Under the pieces are notes generated by a model. That model did no database searches, was not told the DNA's origin, and saw only the letters and a list, made by a program, of their open reading frames with translations. A stretch of 52,045 nt of DNA from Vibrio sp. 10N.286.49.B1 (GTDB lineage: Bacteria; Pseudomonadota; Gammaproteobacteria; Enterobacterales; Vibrionaceae): the NCBI RefSeq assembly GCF_002873335.1, contig NZ_MCUW01000030.1, forward strand, positions 1-52,045, written 5' to 3'. Below, in pieces: positions 26,598-33,580 of the stretch; position 1 is the first letter of the stretch; the number at the start of each line of letters is the position of its first letter. The position numbers and the translations under genes were made by a program.

Positions 26598-27836
26598 CTA
26601 TTCATCGCGGCTAAACAGCGCGTCAATAAAGTCTTGTGTTTCAAACGGCCTGAGATCATCAATCCCCTCGCCAACACCAATAAATCGGATAGGAATTTGG
26701 AATTGGTCAGCAATCGCGAAGATCACCCCACCCTTAGCCGTTCCATCCAGCTTCGTCAGTGTAATGCCTGTAATTGGTGCAACATCACTAAACAGCTTGG
26801 CTTGGCTTATGGCGTTTTGTCCAGTCCCCGCATCCAGCGTTAGCATAATTTCATGCGGGGCTGACTCATCAATTTTCTTCATCACACGGACAATTTTACG
26901 CAACTCTTCCATCAAATTGGCTTTGTTTTGTAAACGTCCTGCCGTATCAGCTATCACGACATCGACACCACGAGCCTTTGCCGCTTCTATCGCATCATAA
27001 ATCACGGATGCGCTGTCCGCCCCGGTATGCTGAGCAATCACTGGTACGTTGTTGCGCTCACCCCAGACCTGAAGCTGCTCCACGGCTGCAGCACGGAAGG
27101 TATCACCCGCCGCCAACATAACTTTCTTTCCTTGGCCTTGGAACTGTTTCGCAAGCTTGCCGATGGTGGTGGTTTTACCCACGCCATTAACGCCGACCAT
27201 TAAAATAACGTAAGGTGTCTTTGTTGTGTCGACCTCAAGTGGCTTCTCTACATGACTAAGGATCTCTGCCATTTCTTCTTTAAGTAGGCCATACAAGGCT
27301 TCGCCATCTTTTAGATCTCGACGCGAGGCTTTTTCGGTCAGATTACCAATAATTTTCGTTGTGGTATCCATGCCAACATCAGCAATAAGCAATTGCTCTT
27401 CTAGCTCTTCAAACAGATCATCATCAATCTGTTTATCTTTGAATAGCCCAAAGAACCCGGCACCGATATTCGCTTTGGTTCGGCTTAGACTGCGCTTAAG
27501 ACGAGCAAAGAAACTCTCTGTCGGCTTCTCTTGTTCATGCACTCGAGGGGCTTCTGCTTCTGCTTCTGCTTCTGCTTCTGCTTCTGCTTCTGCTTCTGCT
27601 TCTGCTTCTGCTTCTGCTTCGTTAGTGTGTTGCTCTATCACGCTGTCCGCAATAACATTTTCAACGACGGCATCTTCTGCAACACGTTCTTCCTCAGCCA
27701 ATTCTTGAGGCTGATTGTTTTCTAATGATTCATCTTGGTGTTGCTGTTCTTCTTGAGTGGGTTGTTTGGTTTCAGTTTGTTCTTCATCACCAAAACCAAG
27801 CCAAGAAAGTAATCCGCGTTTTTTCTTTTCTGTCAT
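26598..27836 (-). CDS. ftsY: Signal recognition particle receptor FtsY
   Basis: FtsY is the SRP receptor GTPase that docks ribosome-nascent-chain complexes on the membrane. The 412-residue protein has a long acidic N-terminal A domain, then the NG domain with the P-loop GVNGVGKTT, AAGDTFRAAAVEQL, DTAGR and TKLDGTAKGG. The A domain holds twelve Glu-Ala dipeptides in a row (about residues 73-96), coded by a hexanucleotide repeat. It is divergent from rsmD, as in E. coli. Confidence 0.98.
   Translation of the reverse strand: MTEKKKRGLLSWLGFGDEEQTETKQPTQEEQQHQDESLENNQPQELAEEERVAEDAVVENVIADSVIEQHTNEAEAEAEAEAEAEAEAEAEAEAEAPRVHEQEKPTESFFARLKRSLSRTKANIGAGFFGLFKDKQIDDDLFEELEEQLLIADVGMDTTTKIIGNLTEKASRRDLKDGEALYGLLKEEMAEILSHVEKPLEVDTTKTPYVILMVGVNGVGKTTTIGKLAKQFQGQGKKVMLAAGDTFRAAAVEQLQVWGERNNVPVIAQHTGADSASVIYDAIEAAKARGVDVVIADTAGRLQNKANLMEELRKIVRVMKKIDESAPHEIMLTLDAGTGQNAISQAKLFSDVAPITGITLTKLDGTAKGGVIFAIADQFQIPIRFIGVGEGIDDLRPFETQDFIDALFSRDE
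27550..27620 (-). repeat. Hexanucleotide tandem repeat inside ftsY
   Basis: The plus strand reads GCTTCT about 11.8 times without interruption. In ftsY it codes for (Glu-Ala)12. The frame is kept whatever the copy number, so length changes alter the protein without breaking it. Confidence 0.97.
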
Positions 27837-28048
27837 CTGAAACTATCCTGAATACTGTCATTCAAATGTTTTTAAATCAGGTCCGAGCTACATGAGTATA
27901 GGCATCGCACGAGGTGTGAAAATCCCAACAAAATAAAAGTAACAAAGCAGTGAAAAGTTTTGTCAGAGATTGGTACACTTTGTCACTATCAATTTGAGCT
28001 CTTCATAGGGCTACGTATAGTATCACTTTATTGTCGGTCAAAAAATCT

Positions 28049-28648
28049 ATGGTTAAACGTCGCAAGCAAACTCCATCACAAAAATCTGCCCCAACGGGAA
28101 GCGTGCGTATTATCAGCGGGTTATGGCGCGGTAGAAAGCTACCGGTCCATGACGCCGAGGGTTTACGCCCAACAACGGATCGCGTGAAAGAAACCGTCTT
28201 CAATTGGCTGGCACAAGATGTTCCTCACTCTGACGTCCTGGATGTCTTTGCTGGCTCTGGTAGCTTAGGCTTTGAGGCTGCATCTAGACAAGCAAAACAA
28301 GTCCAAATGATTGAACTCAACGTTAAAGCTTATCAGCAATTGGTCAGTAACACTGCTTTACTAAAAGCAGAAAACATCCAAACGCATAATACCAGTGCGC
28401 TCACGTTCCTTGCTCAAACGGGAACACCGCATGATTTGGTGTTTATTGATCCACCATTTCGTCAAGGGTTGCTCCCAGAAACGGTTGCACTACTAGAACA
28501 AAATGGCTGGCTAAGCGAAAATGCGTTAATTTATATTGAGACGGAAAAAGAACTGACGCTCGATGCGATCCCTGAATCCTGGGATTTACTCAAAGAAAAA
28601 ACCGCCGGACAGGTTTGTTACCGACTTTTTGAAAGGAACCACAAATGA
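28049..28648 (+). CDS. rsmD: 16S rRNA (guanine(966)-N2)-methyltransferase
   Basis: RsmD methylates G966 of 16S rRNA. The 199-residue protein has the basic N-terminus VKRRKQTP, GSVRIISGLWRGRKLPV, the SAM motif LDVFAGSGSLGFEA and the catalytic FIDPPF. I chose the ATG at 28049 over an in-frame TTG six codons upstream; neither has a strong ribosome site. The stop overlaps the next gene by 4 bp. It is divergent from ftsY. Confidence 0.95.
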   Translation: MVKRRKQTPSQKSAPTGSVRIISGLWRGRKLPVHDAEGLRPTTDRVKETVFNWLAQDVPHSDVLDVFAGSGSLGFEAASRQAKQVQMIELNVKAYQQLVSNTALLKAENIQTHNTSALTFLAQTGTPHDLVFIDPPFRQGLLPETVALLEQNGWLSENALIYIETEKELTLDAIPESWDLLKEKTAGQVCYRLFERNHK

Positions 28649-28923
28649 ACATACTCATTAAACTGGCCAAGATAGCCTTTGGCTTTATCTGGTTAATTTT
28701 GATCCTCAATATTTTTGGTGCCTTTGACGGCTTCGTTGATCGCCAAGGGGCCATTGGGCTTTACATCATGACCGCCTTTTTGTTTATCATGCACGGCGTA
28801 CAAATGGCGATATTTCTGGGCGCGTTCGGTGAACATCTCAAACTCAGCACTTGGGAAAAGTACTCCATTCTAGCCTTTGGTATCTTTGCTTTACTGGATA
28901 TACGACGTAAGCATATGATGTAA
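28645..28923 (+). CDS. yhhL: DUF1145 inner-membrane protein (YhhL type)
   Basis: A 92-residue protein with two to three membrane segments (AFGFIWLILILNIFGAF, IGLYIMTAFLFIMHGVQMAIFLGAF, YSILAFGIFALLDI). It is of the DUF1145 family, function unknown, and follows rsmD with an ATGA overlap, as yhhL follows rsmD in E. coli. Confidence 0.88.
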   Translation: MNILIKLAKIAFGFIWLILILNIFGAFDGFVDRQGAIGLYIMTAFLFIMHGVQMAIFLGAFGEHLKLSTWEKYSILAFGIFALLDIRRKHMM

Positions 28924-28950
28924 AAAAAGCCGCTAATGCGGCTTTTTTTA
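28922..28950. terminator. Bidirectional terminator after rsmD operon
   Basis: A7-GCCGC-TAAT-GCGGC-T7 is a perfect symmetric terminator that starts within the DUF1145 stop codon. It also serves the convergent marC-type gene. Confidence 0.94.
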
Positions 28951-28980
28951 ACGCTGAGTTCAACTCATGCACTGACTCAC

Positions 28981-29568
28981 TTAGTGCATCAAATAGCCCT
29001 TCACTCCATTCAAGAACATTTGTGTTGATATCATCACCAATAACAAACCCATCAATCGCTCAACAGCCTTAAGACCGCGCTCACCCAATAGTTTGTGGAA
29101 GAAGCTATAGAACATCAAGATAAAGAAAGTCGCCCCCCAAGCAAGCAACACCGCGACAGATAACTCCGCGAGATTATCGGGATGCTGCGTCGATAAGAGT
29201 AGAATCGTTGCGATCACTGACGGCCCAGCAATCATTGGAATTGCCATCGGAACAATGAAAGGCTCTTCACCCGCCGCCAACCCAGTCACGCTGCCGGCTT
29301 GTGGAAAAATCATCTTAATCGCAATGATGAAGAGGATAATTCCCCCAGAAATGCTTAATGTTTCCGGCTCAACATGAAGAAAACTTAGGATACCTTTCCC
29401 AGCAAATAGGAATAACATCAAGATCGCAAGCGCAACACAAAGCTCTCGAATCAACACCATACGTCGACGCTTAGGGTCAAGGTGTTTGAGTATGGATAGT
29501 ATGATAGGAAGGTTGCCAAGCGGGTCCATAATAAGAAACATCATGGTCGCTGCAGATAATATGTCCAT
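28981..29568 (-). CDS. yhgN: MarC-family integral membrane protein (YhgN type)
   Basis: A 195-residue protein with six predicted membrane segments. It has the family features MDPLGNLPIILSIL near the N-terminus and PMAIPMIAGPSVIATILLLS in the middle. The MarC/UPF0056 family was once linked to multiple antibiotic resistance, but its true function is not known. It stands alone, convergent with DUF1145. Confidence 0.9.
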   Translation of the reverse strand: MDILSAATMMFLIMDPLGNLPIILSILKHLDPKRRRMVLIRELCVALAILMLFLFAGKGILSFLHVEPETLSISGGIILFIIAIKMIFPQAGSVTGLAAGEEPFIVPMAIPMIAGPSVIATILLLSTQHPDNLAELSVAVLLAWGATFFILMFYSFFHKLLGERGLKAVERLMGLLLVMISTQMFLNGVKGYLMH

Positions 29569-29628
29569 GGATTAAAGCCTGCTTGCGGGAGAAATTCGCG
29601 TGAGTATAGCAGGCTTATTGATTATCGC

Positions 29629-29865
29629 TTAATGAGAACAAACTCGCTCAACATTGAGCTGCCACAGGCCTTGTTGTTCAATGATTTTTTGCTTCTCAAT
29701 GAAGAAGCTTAGTAGTGTCTCTAAATCAAAACCTTCTCGGCTACATGTTCGAAATTCAGCATTTTTACCAAATTGATCGTGAACTGCTGTGACCAAGTCA
29801 TCACGAGTCATCGCTTTGTCACGGAGTAAATTAAGTACTTTATGAGCATGGATTGCTGTCGTCAT
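29629..29865 (-). CDS. yecH: YecH family protein (DUF2492)
   Basis: A 78-residue soluble protein. The pattern IHAHKVLNLL, FRTCSREGFDLETLLSFFIEKQKI and the C-terminal ERVCSH fits the DUF2492/YecH family. Conserved Cys and His (TCS..., VCSH) suggest metal binding. Function is unknown. It lies between marC-type and lysoplasmalogenase-type genes on the same strand. Confidence 0.88.
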   Translation of the reverse strand: MTTAIHAHKVLNLLRDKAMTRDDLVTAVHDQFGKNAEFRTCSREGFDLETLLSFFIEKQKIIEQQGLWQLNVERVCSH

Positions 29866-29944
29866 TATGGTATTCCCATTGAAATTGTATGCCGGAATAT
29901 TACCCGTAATCCCTAAAAGAGGAATGATCTACCGCAAGCCAAGC

Positions 29945-30577
29945 TCACAAAACACCCGGAACGATAGCAGACGAGACAATCAACGCGTGAGAAAGGTAAT
30001 AGCTTCCAGAGATTCCATATCGGGCTCGACCACTTCGAAAGTGGTACTTGTCCAAGCCCCACATCATGGCAGACGCGCTAAGACATAAACTACCTAAAAA
30101 GGCCTGCAGGGTACGCCAGTCAAGATGAAACAACCAGACTTCCCCTGCCGCGCACATTACATTAATTAAGGATACCCCCATCACTGCCACTGGCAGCAGA
30201 AAAGAGTCAAGGCGAGGAAGAAGGAGGAAAAAGGTAACAATAGCGATACACAATAATAGTGCTGGTAACCACAACACAAACTGGCTTTGTACCTGCCCCC
30301 AAAAGCCCACGCTATACACCACTTGCGCAACGATATAACCGATAAAGCTAACTTTATTGAATCGGGCTTGCTGTTGGCCAAGGTCGCTGATTAAAAAAAT
30401 ACCTAGCCCTAGAGCTAACCACCATTGGTATTCGTTGATACCGTCGGTGTTAAGCAGTAGCACTAGCAATAATCCATGAGTGACCGCACTAAAGATGACA
30501 CTTCGAGTTTTGTCACCCTTTTCAGCAGCAAAAATAAATAGCAACGACGATAAACCTATCGCAAGCCAACTCCACAT
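29945..30577 (-). CDS. yhhN: Lysoplasmalogenase-like membrane protein (YhhN family)
   Basis: A 210-residue polytopic protein with about seven to eight membrane segments. The family features are FAAEKGDKTR near the N-terminus, SDLGQQ in the middle and SASAMMWGLDKYHF...GSYYLSHALI at the C-terminus. The YhhN/TMEM86 family includes lysoplasmalogenases, though bacterial roles are not settled. In E. coli yhhN belongs to rsmD-yhhLMN; here these genes lie apart on both strands. Confidence 0.88.
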   Translation of the reverse strand: MWSWLAIGLSSLLFIFAAEKGDKTRSVIFSAVTHGLLLVLLLNTDGINEYQWWLALGLGIFLISDLGQQQARFNKVSFIGYIVAQVVYSVGFWGQVQSQFVLWLPALLLCIAIVTFFLLLPRLDSFLLPVAVMGVSLINVMCAAGEVWLFHLDWRTLQAFLGSLCLSASAMMWGLDKYHFRSGRARYGISGSYYLSHALIVSSAIVPGVL

Positions 30578-30744
30578 AATTACACCTAGTTCTTATTATC
30601 TAAACCAGTGTAAGAAGCTCGATTTTCATGTCCAGTAGTTAGACTGAAAAGTTGGACTTGTCTTAGATTAAATAAGTTCAACATTGACAGGCTTTGTTTT
30701 TCTTCAACGCATTCCAAGACGTGTCATTTAAACAAAAATAATTA

Positions 30745-30756
30745 GCAAACGTTTGC
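30745..30756. promoter_or_regulatory. LacI/PurR-type operator-like palindrome
   Basis: GCAAACGTTTGC is a perfect 12-bp palindrome and matches the core of PurR operators (ACGCAAACGTTTGCGT type). No purine gene is adjacent; the nearest gene starts are yhhN, 168 bp away, and the small gene at 31333. Confidence 0.45.
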
Positions 30757-30925
30757 ATCGATAATTGGTTGCCAGTACTTTACGAGTATGAATAGCCAAT
30801 CTTATTTATCAGGCCAAAGCCCCCCATAATAAAGCACTAGCCTTAGAAAAATATAAAGCTAACCATATGTTAATTAATGTTTTTAAAGAAAAAATGTACA
30901 GCAAATTCTGTTACGACCTGGCTTC

Positions 30926-30953
30926 GAATGTATCGCTTTAAAGCTATACATTC
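30926..30953. repeat. 28-bp near-perfect palindrome
   Basis: GAATGTAT and ATACATTC flank GCTTTAAAGC with one unpaired base on each side, giving 13 of 14 matching pairs. It could be a large operator or, if transcribed, a hairpin. ATTCTGTT occurs both just before and at its end. Confidence 0.75.
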
Positions 30954-31265
30954 TGTTGTAAAATATCCATCGCATCAGACTAAAAAATCTCAACCGATAA
31001 GAATTTAGATAAAGTCGCCACCTTCAACCACAACAAACAAAGGCTACACCCATTACATAGACCAAAACCCCAAAAGAACAAGGCCAATAATGAAACAGTT
31101 CAAAACCCCACAAAAATCGTTTTAAAACAATATATTAAAATGAAATTTTAGACAAAAGACTCCAAAGAGCAAATAGTAACCTTGATAAAAACACTGTTTC
31201 TTTTGTCAAAACAACCACATTTAAGGAAGAAAACTGTCATAAACAACCGCTACGATAAGTTTGTA

Positions 31266-31295
31266 TTGCAAAGACATCAAAAACCATGCTATTCT
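31266..31295 (+). promoter_or_regulatory. Promoter of the small membrane protein gene
   Basis: TTGCAA (31266-31271) and TATTCT (31290-31295) are 18 nt apart, about 37 nt upstream of the start codon. Confidence 0.55.
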
Positions 31296-31332
31296 TATTA
31301 ACGAACTAACAAATTAATAAAGGAGCAGTGTT

Positions 31333-31413
31333 ATGATTTCATCTTCTCAAAAGCAAGGATTAGTAATGATCGCCGTCGTACTAGGTCTAATGACACTGCC
31401 GATGCTTTACTAG
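31333..31413 (+). CDS. Probable 26-residue single-pass membrane protein
   Basis: A short ORF that starts MISSSQKQGLVM and ends TLPMLY. Residues 10-24 (LVMIAVVLGLMTLPM) are hydrophobic and could span the membrane. Support for it being a gene: AAAGGAG ribosome site 8 nt before the ATG, a plausible promoter just upstream and a strong terminator 18 nt after the stop. It has the look of the small stress-related membrane proteins of enterics (YnhF-like size), but I do not recognise the family. Function unknown. Confidence 0.65.
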   Translation: MISSSQKQGLVMIAVVLGLMTLPMLY

Positions 31414-31431
31414 TTTTAACCATATTGACAT

Positions 31432-31463
31432 AAAAAAAGGGACGCAAATGCGTCCCTTTTTTT
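31432..31463. terminator. Bidirectional terminator after the small gene
   Basis: A7-GGGACGC-AAAT-GCGTCCC-T7: a perfect stem with A- and T-runs on both sides, serving the small gene and the convergent DUF4145-type gene. Confidence 0.95.
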
Positions 31464-31475
31464 ATGTCATTGATT

Positions 31476-31847
31476 TTACTTGGAAAGGATATGCAGTACC
31501 TTCTCCCAGTGGATATAATAAAAACCCATCGCCATGATTGTGATTAACGCCATTAACCACACAGCAGCACGCCAAACAAATCGACTGCTTCTTGGTGTCA
31601 GCTCTTGTTCACATTCAGCACAAGTGCGCATAAAGCTACGTTTATCATCAAGTTGATAGTCATCTTCATGCACTATCTTATTGCGAATGGTCGCAATATA
31701 TCTCAGTTTACCCACTACATCATGGGGCAATCGTTCTTCACAACTTGTAATGAGCTGATGCAACCCTTTTCCATCAGCTCGATACTGTTGTCGCAATAGT
31801 TTTTCTATACGCCGTGTTTGCAGCACCACGCTTTCAATATCTGACAT
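31476..31847 (-). CDS. DUF4145-like protein with C-terminal membrane anchor
   Basis: A 123-residue protein. The N-terminal 80 residues (RRIEKLLRQQYRADGKGLHQLI ... LPHDVVGKLRYIATIRNKIVHED) resemble the DUF4145 helical domain. A Cys pair (CAECEQ) precedes a membrane segment (VWRAAVWLMALITIMAMGFYYI). GGGAGGGAAG gives a strong ribosome site for the ATG at 31847. Function is unknown; DUF4145 domains are found alone or fused to restriction and other enzymes, but nothing of that sort is adjacent. Confidence 0.7.
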   Translation of the reverse strand: MSDIESVVLQTRRIEKLLRQQYRADGKGLHQLITSCEERLPHDVVGKLRYIATIRNKIVHEDDYQLDDKRSFMRTCAECEQELTPRSSRFVWRAAVWLMALITIMAMGFYYIHWEKVLHILSK

Positions 31848-32109
31848 ATGCTTCCCTCCCACAACCAGCACAATGTGTGGAGCCGAAATCTCGCTGGCTA
31901 ATCCTCTGCACACTCATTATTGCATTGTTATCTATTTGTATCAGAATTTCGACAACTGTTGGGTAAATTCAAGTAAAGATTTAAGCCTAAGCCAATAAGA
32001 TTTTGTGTGATATGACCCCAAATTTGAAGTAAATCAACTAATTTATCCATATTTTCTGCGATTTTTATGCGATCTTTACCCCATTGCGCTTTGGGTTCGG
32101 AGAGAGTAT

Positions 32110-32430
32110 ATGCCTATTTCATTAGTGATTGCCGTTACAGTATTAATTATCATTACTGCTTTTCTATTTTTTCAAACTCAAAGACAACACGTCCATGGTG
32201 TTAATGCTCCAGAGCAAAAAATCGCCATCACTATTTTAGATAAACAGATCATCGCAACATCAGAGCCAACAGACGATGACGAGTACTGGATCTACGTCCA
32301 AAAAGGCAGCTTTGGCATAAAACGAGAGTTCCAGGTCGGTGTTCATTATTATCATCACTTAACCCCGGGCGATAAAGGCATACTGACTTACCAAGGTGAT
32401 AAATTTTTGCACTTTTCGTTAAGTCGTTAG
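32110..32430 (+). CDS. yhhM: DUF2500 membrane-anchored protein (YhhM type)
   Basis: A 106-residue protein with one N-terminal membrane segment (ISLVIAVTVLIIITAFLFF) and a beta-rich domain ending GDKGILTYQGDKFLHFSLSR, typical of the DUF2500/YhhM family. GGAGAGAG is a good ribosome site. In E. coli yhhM lies between yhhL and yhhN; here it is 3 kb from DUF1145. Function unknown. Confidence 0.85.
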   Translation: MPISLVIAVTVLIIITAFLFFQTQRQHVHGVNAPEQKIAITILDKQIIATSEPTDDDEYWIYVQKGSFGIKREFQVGVHYYHHLTPGDKGILTYQGDKFLHFSLSR

Positions 32431-32539
32431 ACAAGGATGGCGATAATAAGTCATTAAATTAATGGGTTAATGCTAATCAATTTACCCTTTGAGTGAGTCA
32501 TGCTAGCGTAGTGCTATTAACGAACAAGGATGTCAGCTC

Positions 32540-33565
32540 ATGCCGAACAAGTCTCATCATTATTCATGGTGGTTACCACTACTTTTTGCTTACGCGTCCA
32601 CGGGTTGCAGTGCGGCTTACCAAGGTAAAGTCAATGACGCTGAAGTTCATCTCGTGGATTATTTTCAGCGCTCTGAGGGCGCTCAAGCACTGATCGATAA
32701 TATGGATATGCTTGATATCGATCATGCCTATGTAATGGGCCTCCCTGTCATAAAAAAATGGGACCACTCTCAACCCAAAGCACCGCGTTTCGTTTATGGT
32801 GATGATGCACCGGTCTATTACTACTCCCACACCGATGAACTAGTGGCGAGAGAAGTGGAATCATTGCCTAAAGCACAACAAGATCGCCTCCATCCTTTTC
32901 TTAGCGGTTTCAACACTACCGACCTCAATGCGGCTGAGTACATTGAACGAGAACTGACGTTTCGCCCTAACTTTTGGCAAGGCATCGGTGAGATCATTAC
33001 AAGACACGATCACCTCACCGCGTTAACTGCGGATGAAAAACCACGAGCGAACCACCCCGCTCTACACAAAGTCTATGATGTTGCCGCTCGATATGACCTA
33101 CCCGTACTACTGCATGCCAATATTACCTCACAGCGAGAAAATGAACCCCTGTACATCAAAGAGCTCACTCAAGCATTGGAACAGCATCCGGAAACACGAT
33201 TTTTGTGGGCACATGCGGGAACCACCAGCACACTAACCAGAACCATTGATATGCGCTTCCTCTATCAAACCGTGGCCTCGTTACTCAGTGAACATGACAA
33301 TTTATATATCTTAGCTTCGTGGTCATTGATCGATGTTGTTATGCCAAAAGGACAATTAGACAGGCGTTGGGTATCACTCATCGAAGCGTATCCAGAGCGG
33401 TTTATGATTGGAAGTGATGTGGTGGGTGCATTTGGTTATCAAGAGACCGCGTTAAGTACCTGGGACCCGGTCCTATCGGCGTTACCGGCGCATGTCGCCG
33501 AAAAAATGGCTTACCAGAATATGCTATCGGTATTGCCAGGTCAGCACAAAAATGAAAAACAATAA
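32540..33565 (+). CDS. Predicted amidohydrolase-family lipoprotein
   Basis: A 341-residue protein of the amidohydrolase-2 (TIM-barrel, metal-dependent hydrolase) type. The N-terminus has a hydrophobic stretch and a lipobox-like STGC with Cys23, so it may be lipid-anchored. Candidate metal/catalytic residues are His37 (AEVHLVD), Glu151 (QGIGEI), His192 (LLHANI), His225 (WAHAGT) and Asp293 (IGSDVV). The usual first HxH is only HxV here. AAGGA lies 11 nt before the ATG. Substrate unknown. Confidence 0.7.
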   Translation: MPNKSHHYSWWLPLLFAYASTGCSAAYQGKVNDAEVHLVDYFQRSEGAQALIDNMDMLDIDHAYVMGLPVIKKWDHSQPKAPRFVYGDDAPVYYYSHTDELVAREVESLPKAQQDRLHPFLSGFNTTDLNAAEYIERELTFRPNFWQGIGEIITRHDHLTALTADEKPRANHPALHKVYDVAARYDLPVLLHANITSQRENEPLYIKELTQALEQHPETRFLWAHAGTTSTLTRTIDMRFLYQTVASLLSEHDNLYILASWSLIDVVMPKGQLDRRWVSLIEAYPERFMIGSDVVGAFGYQETALSTWDPVLSALPAHVAEKMAYQNMLSVLPGQHKNEKQ

Positions 33566-33580
33566 CGAGAGACGTGAAAA

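Larger units (their letters stand above)
30578..31265. other. AT-rich intergenic region without a recognised gene
   Basis: About 690 bp hold no ORF that I can support on either strand. What is visible: a near-perfect inverted repeat GTTGGACTT/AAGTTCAAC about 30650-30680, a PurR-like palindrome at 30745, a 28-bp palindrome at 30926 and several A-rich segments. A non-coding RNA or a long regulatory leader for the small gene at 31333 is possible. Confidence 0.6.

Noticed and set aside
27361..27725. Ser/Ala-rich and Cys/Phe-rich ORFs on the plus strand opposite ftsY
   Set aside because: They are products of the hexanucleotide repeat and the antisense frames of ftsY.
30630..30690. Inverted repeats that look like an insertion sequence end
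   Set aside because: No transposase remnant, no target duplication and only one possible end.
30868..30942. 24-codon ORF beginning MLINVFKEKM in the empty region
   Set aside because: No ribosome site at its first ATG, and it ends inside the 28-bp palindrome; chance ORF is more likely.
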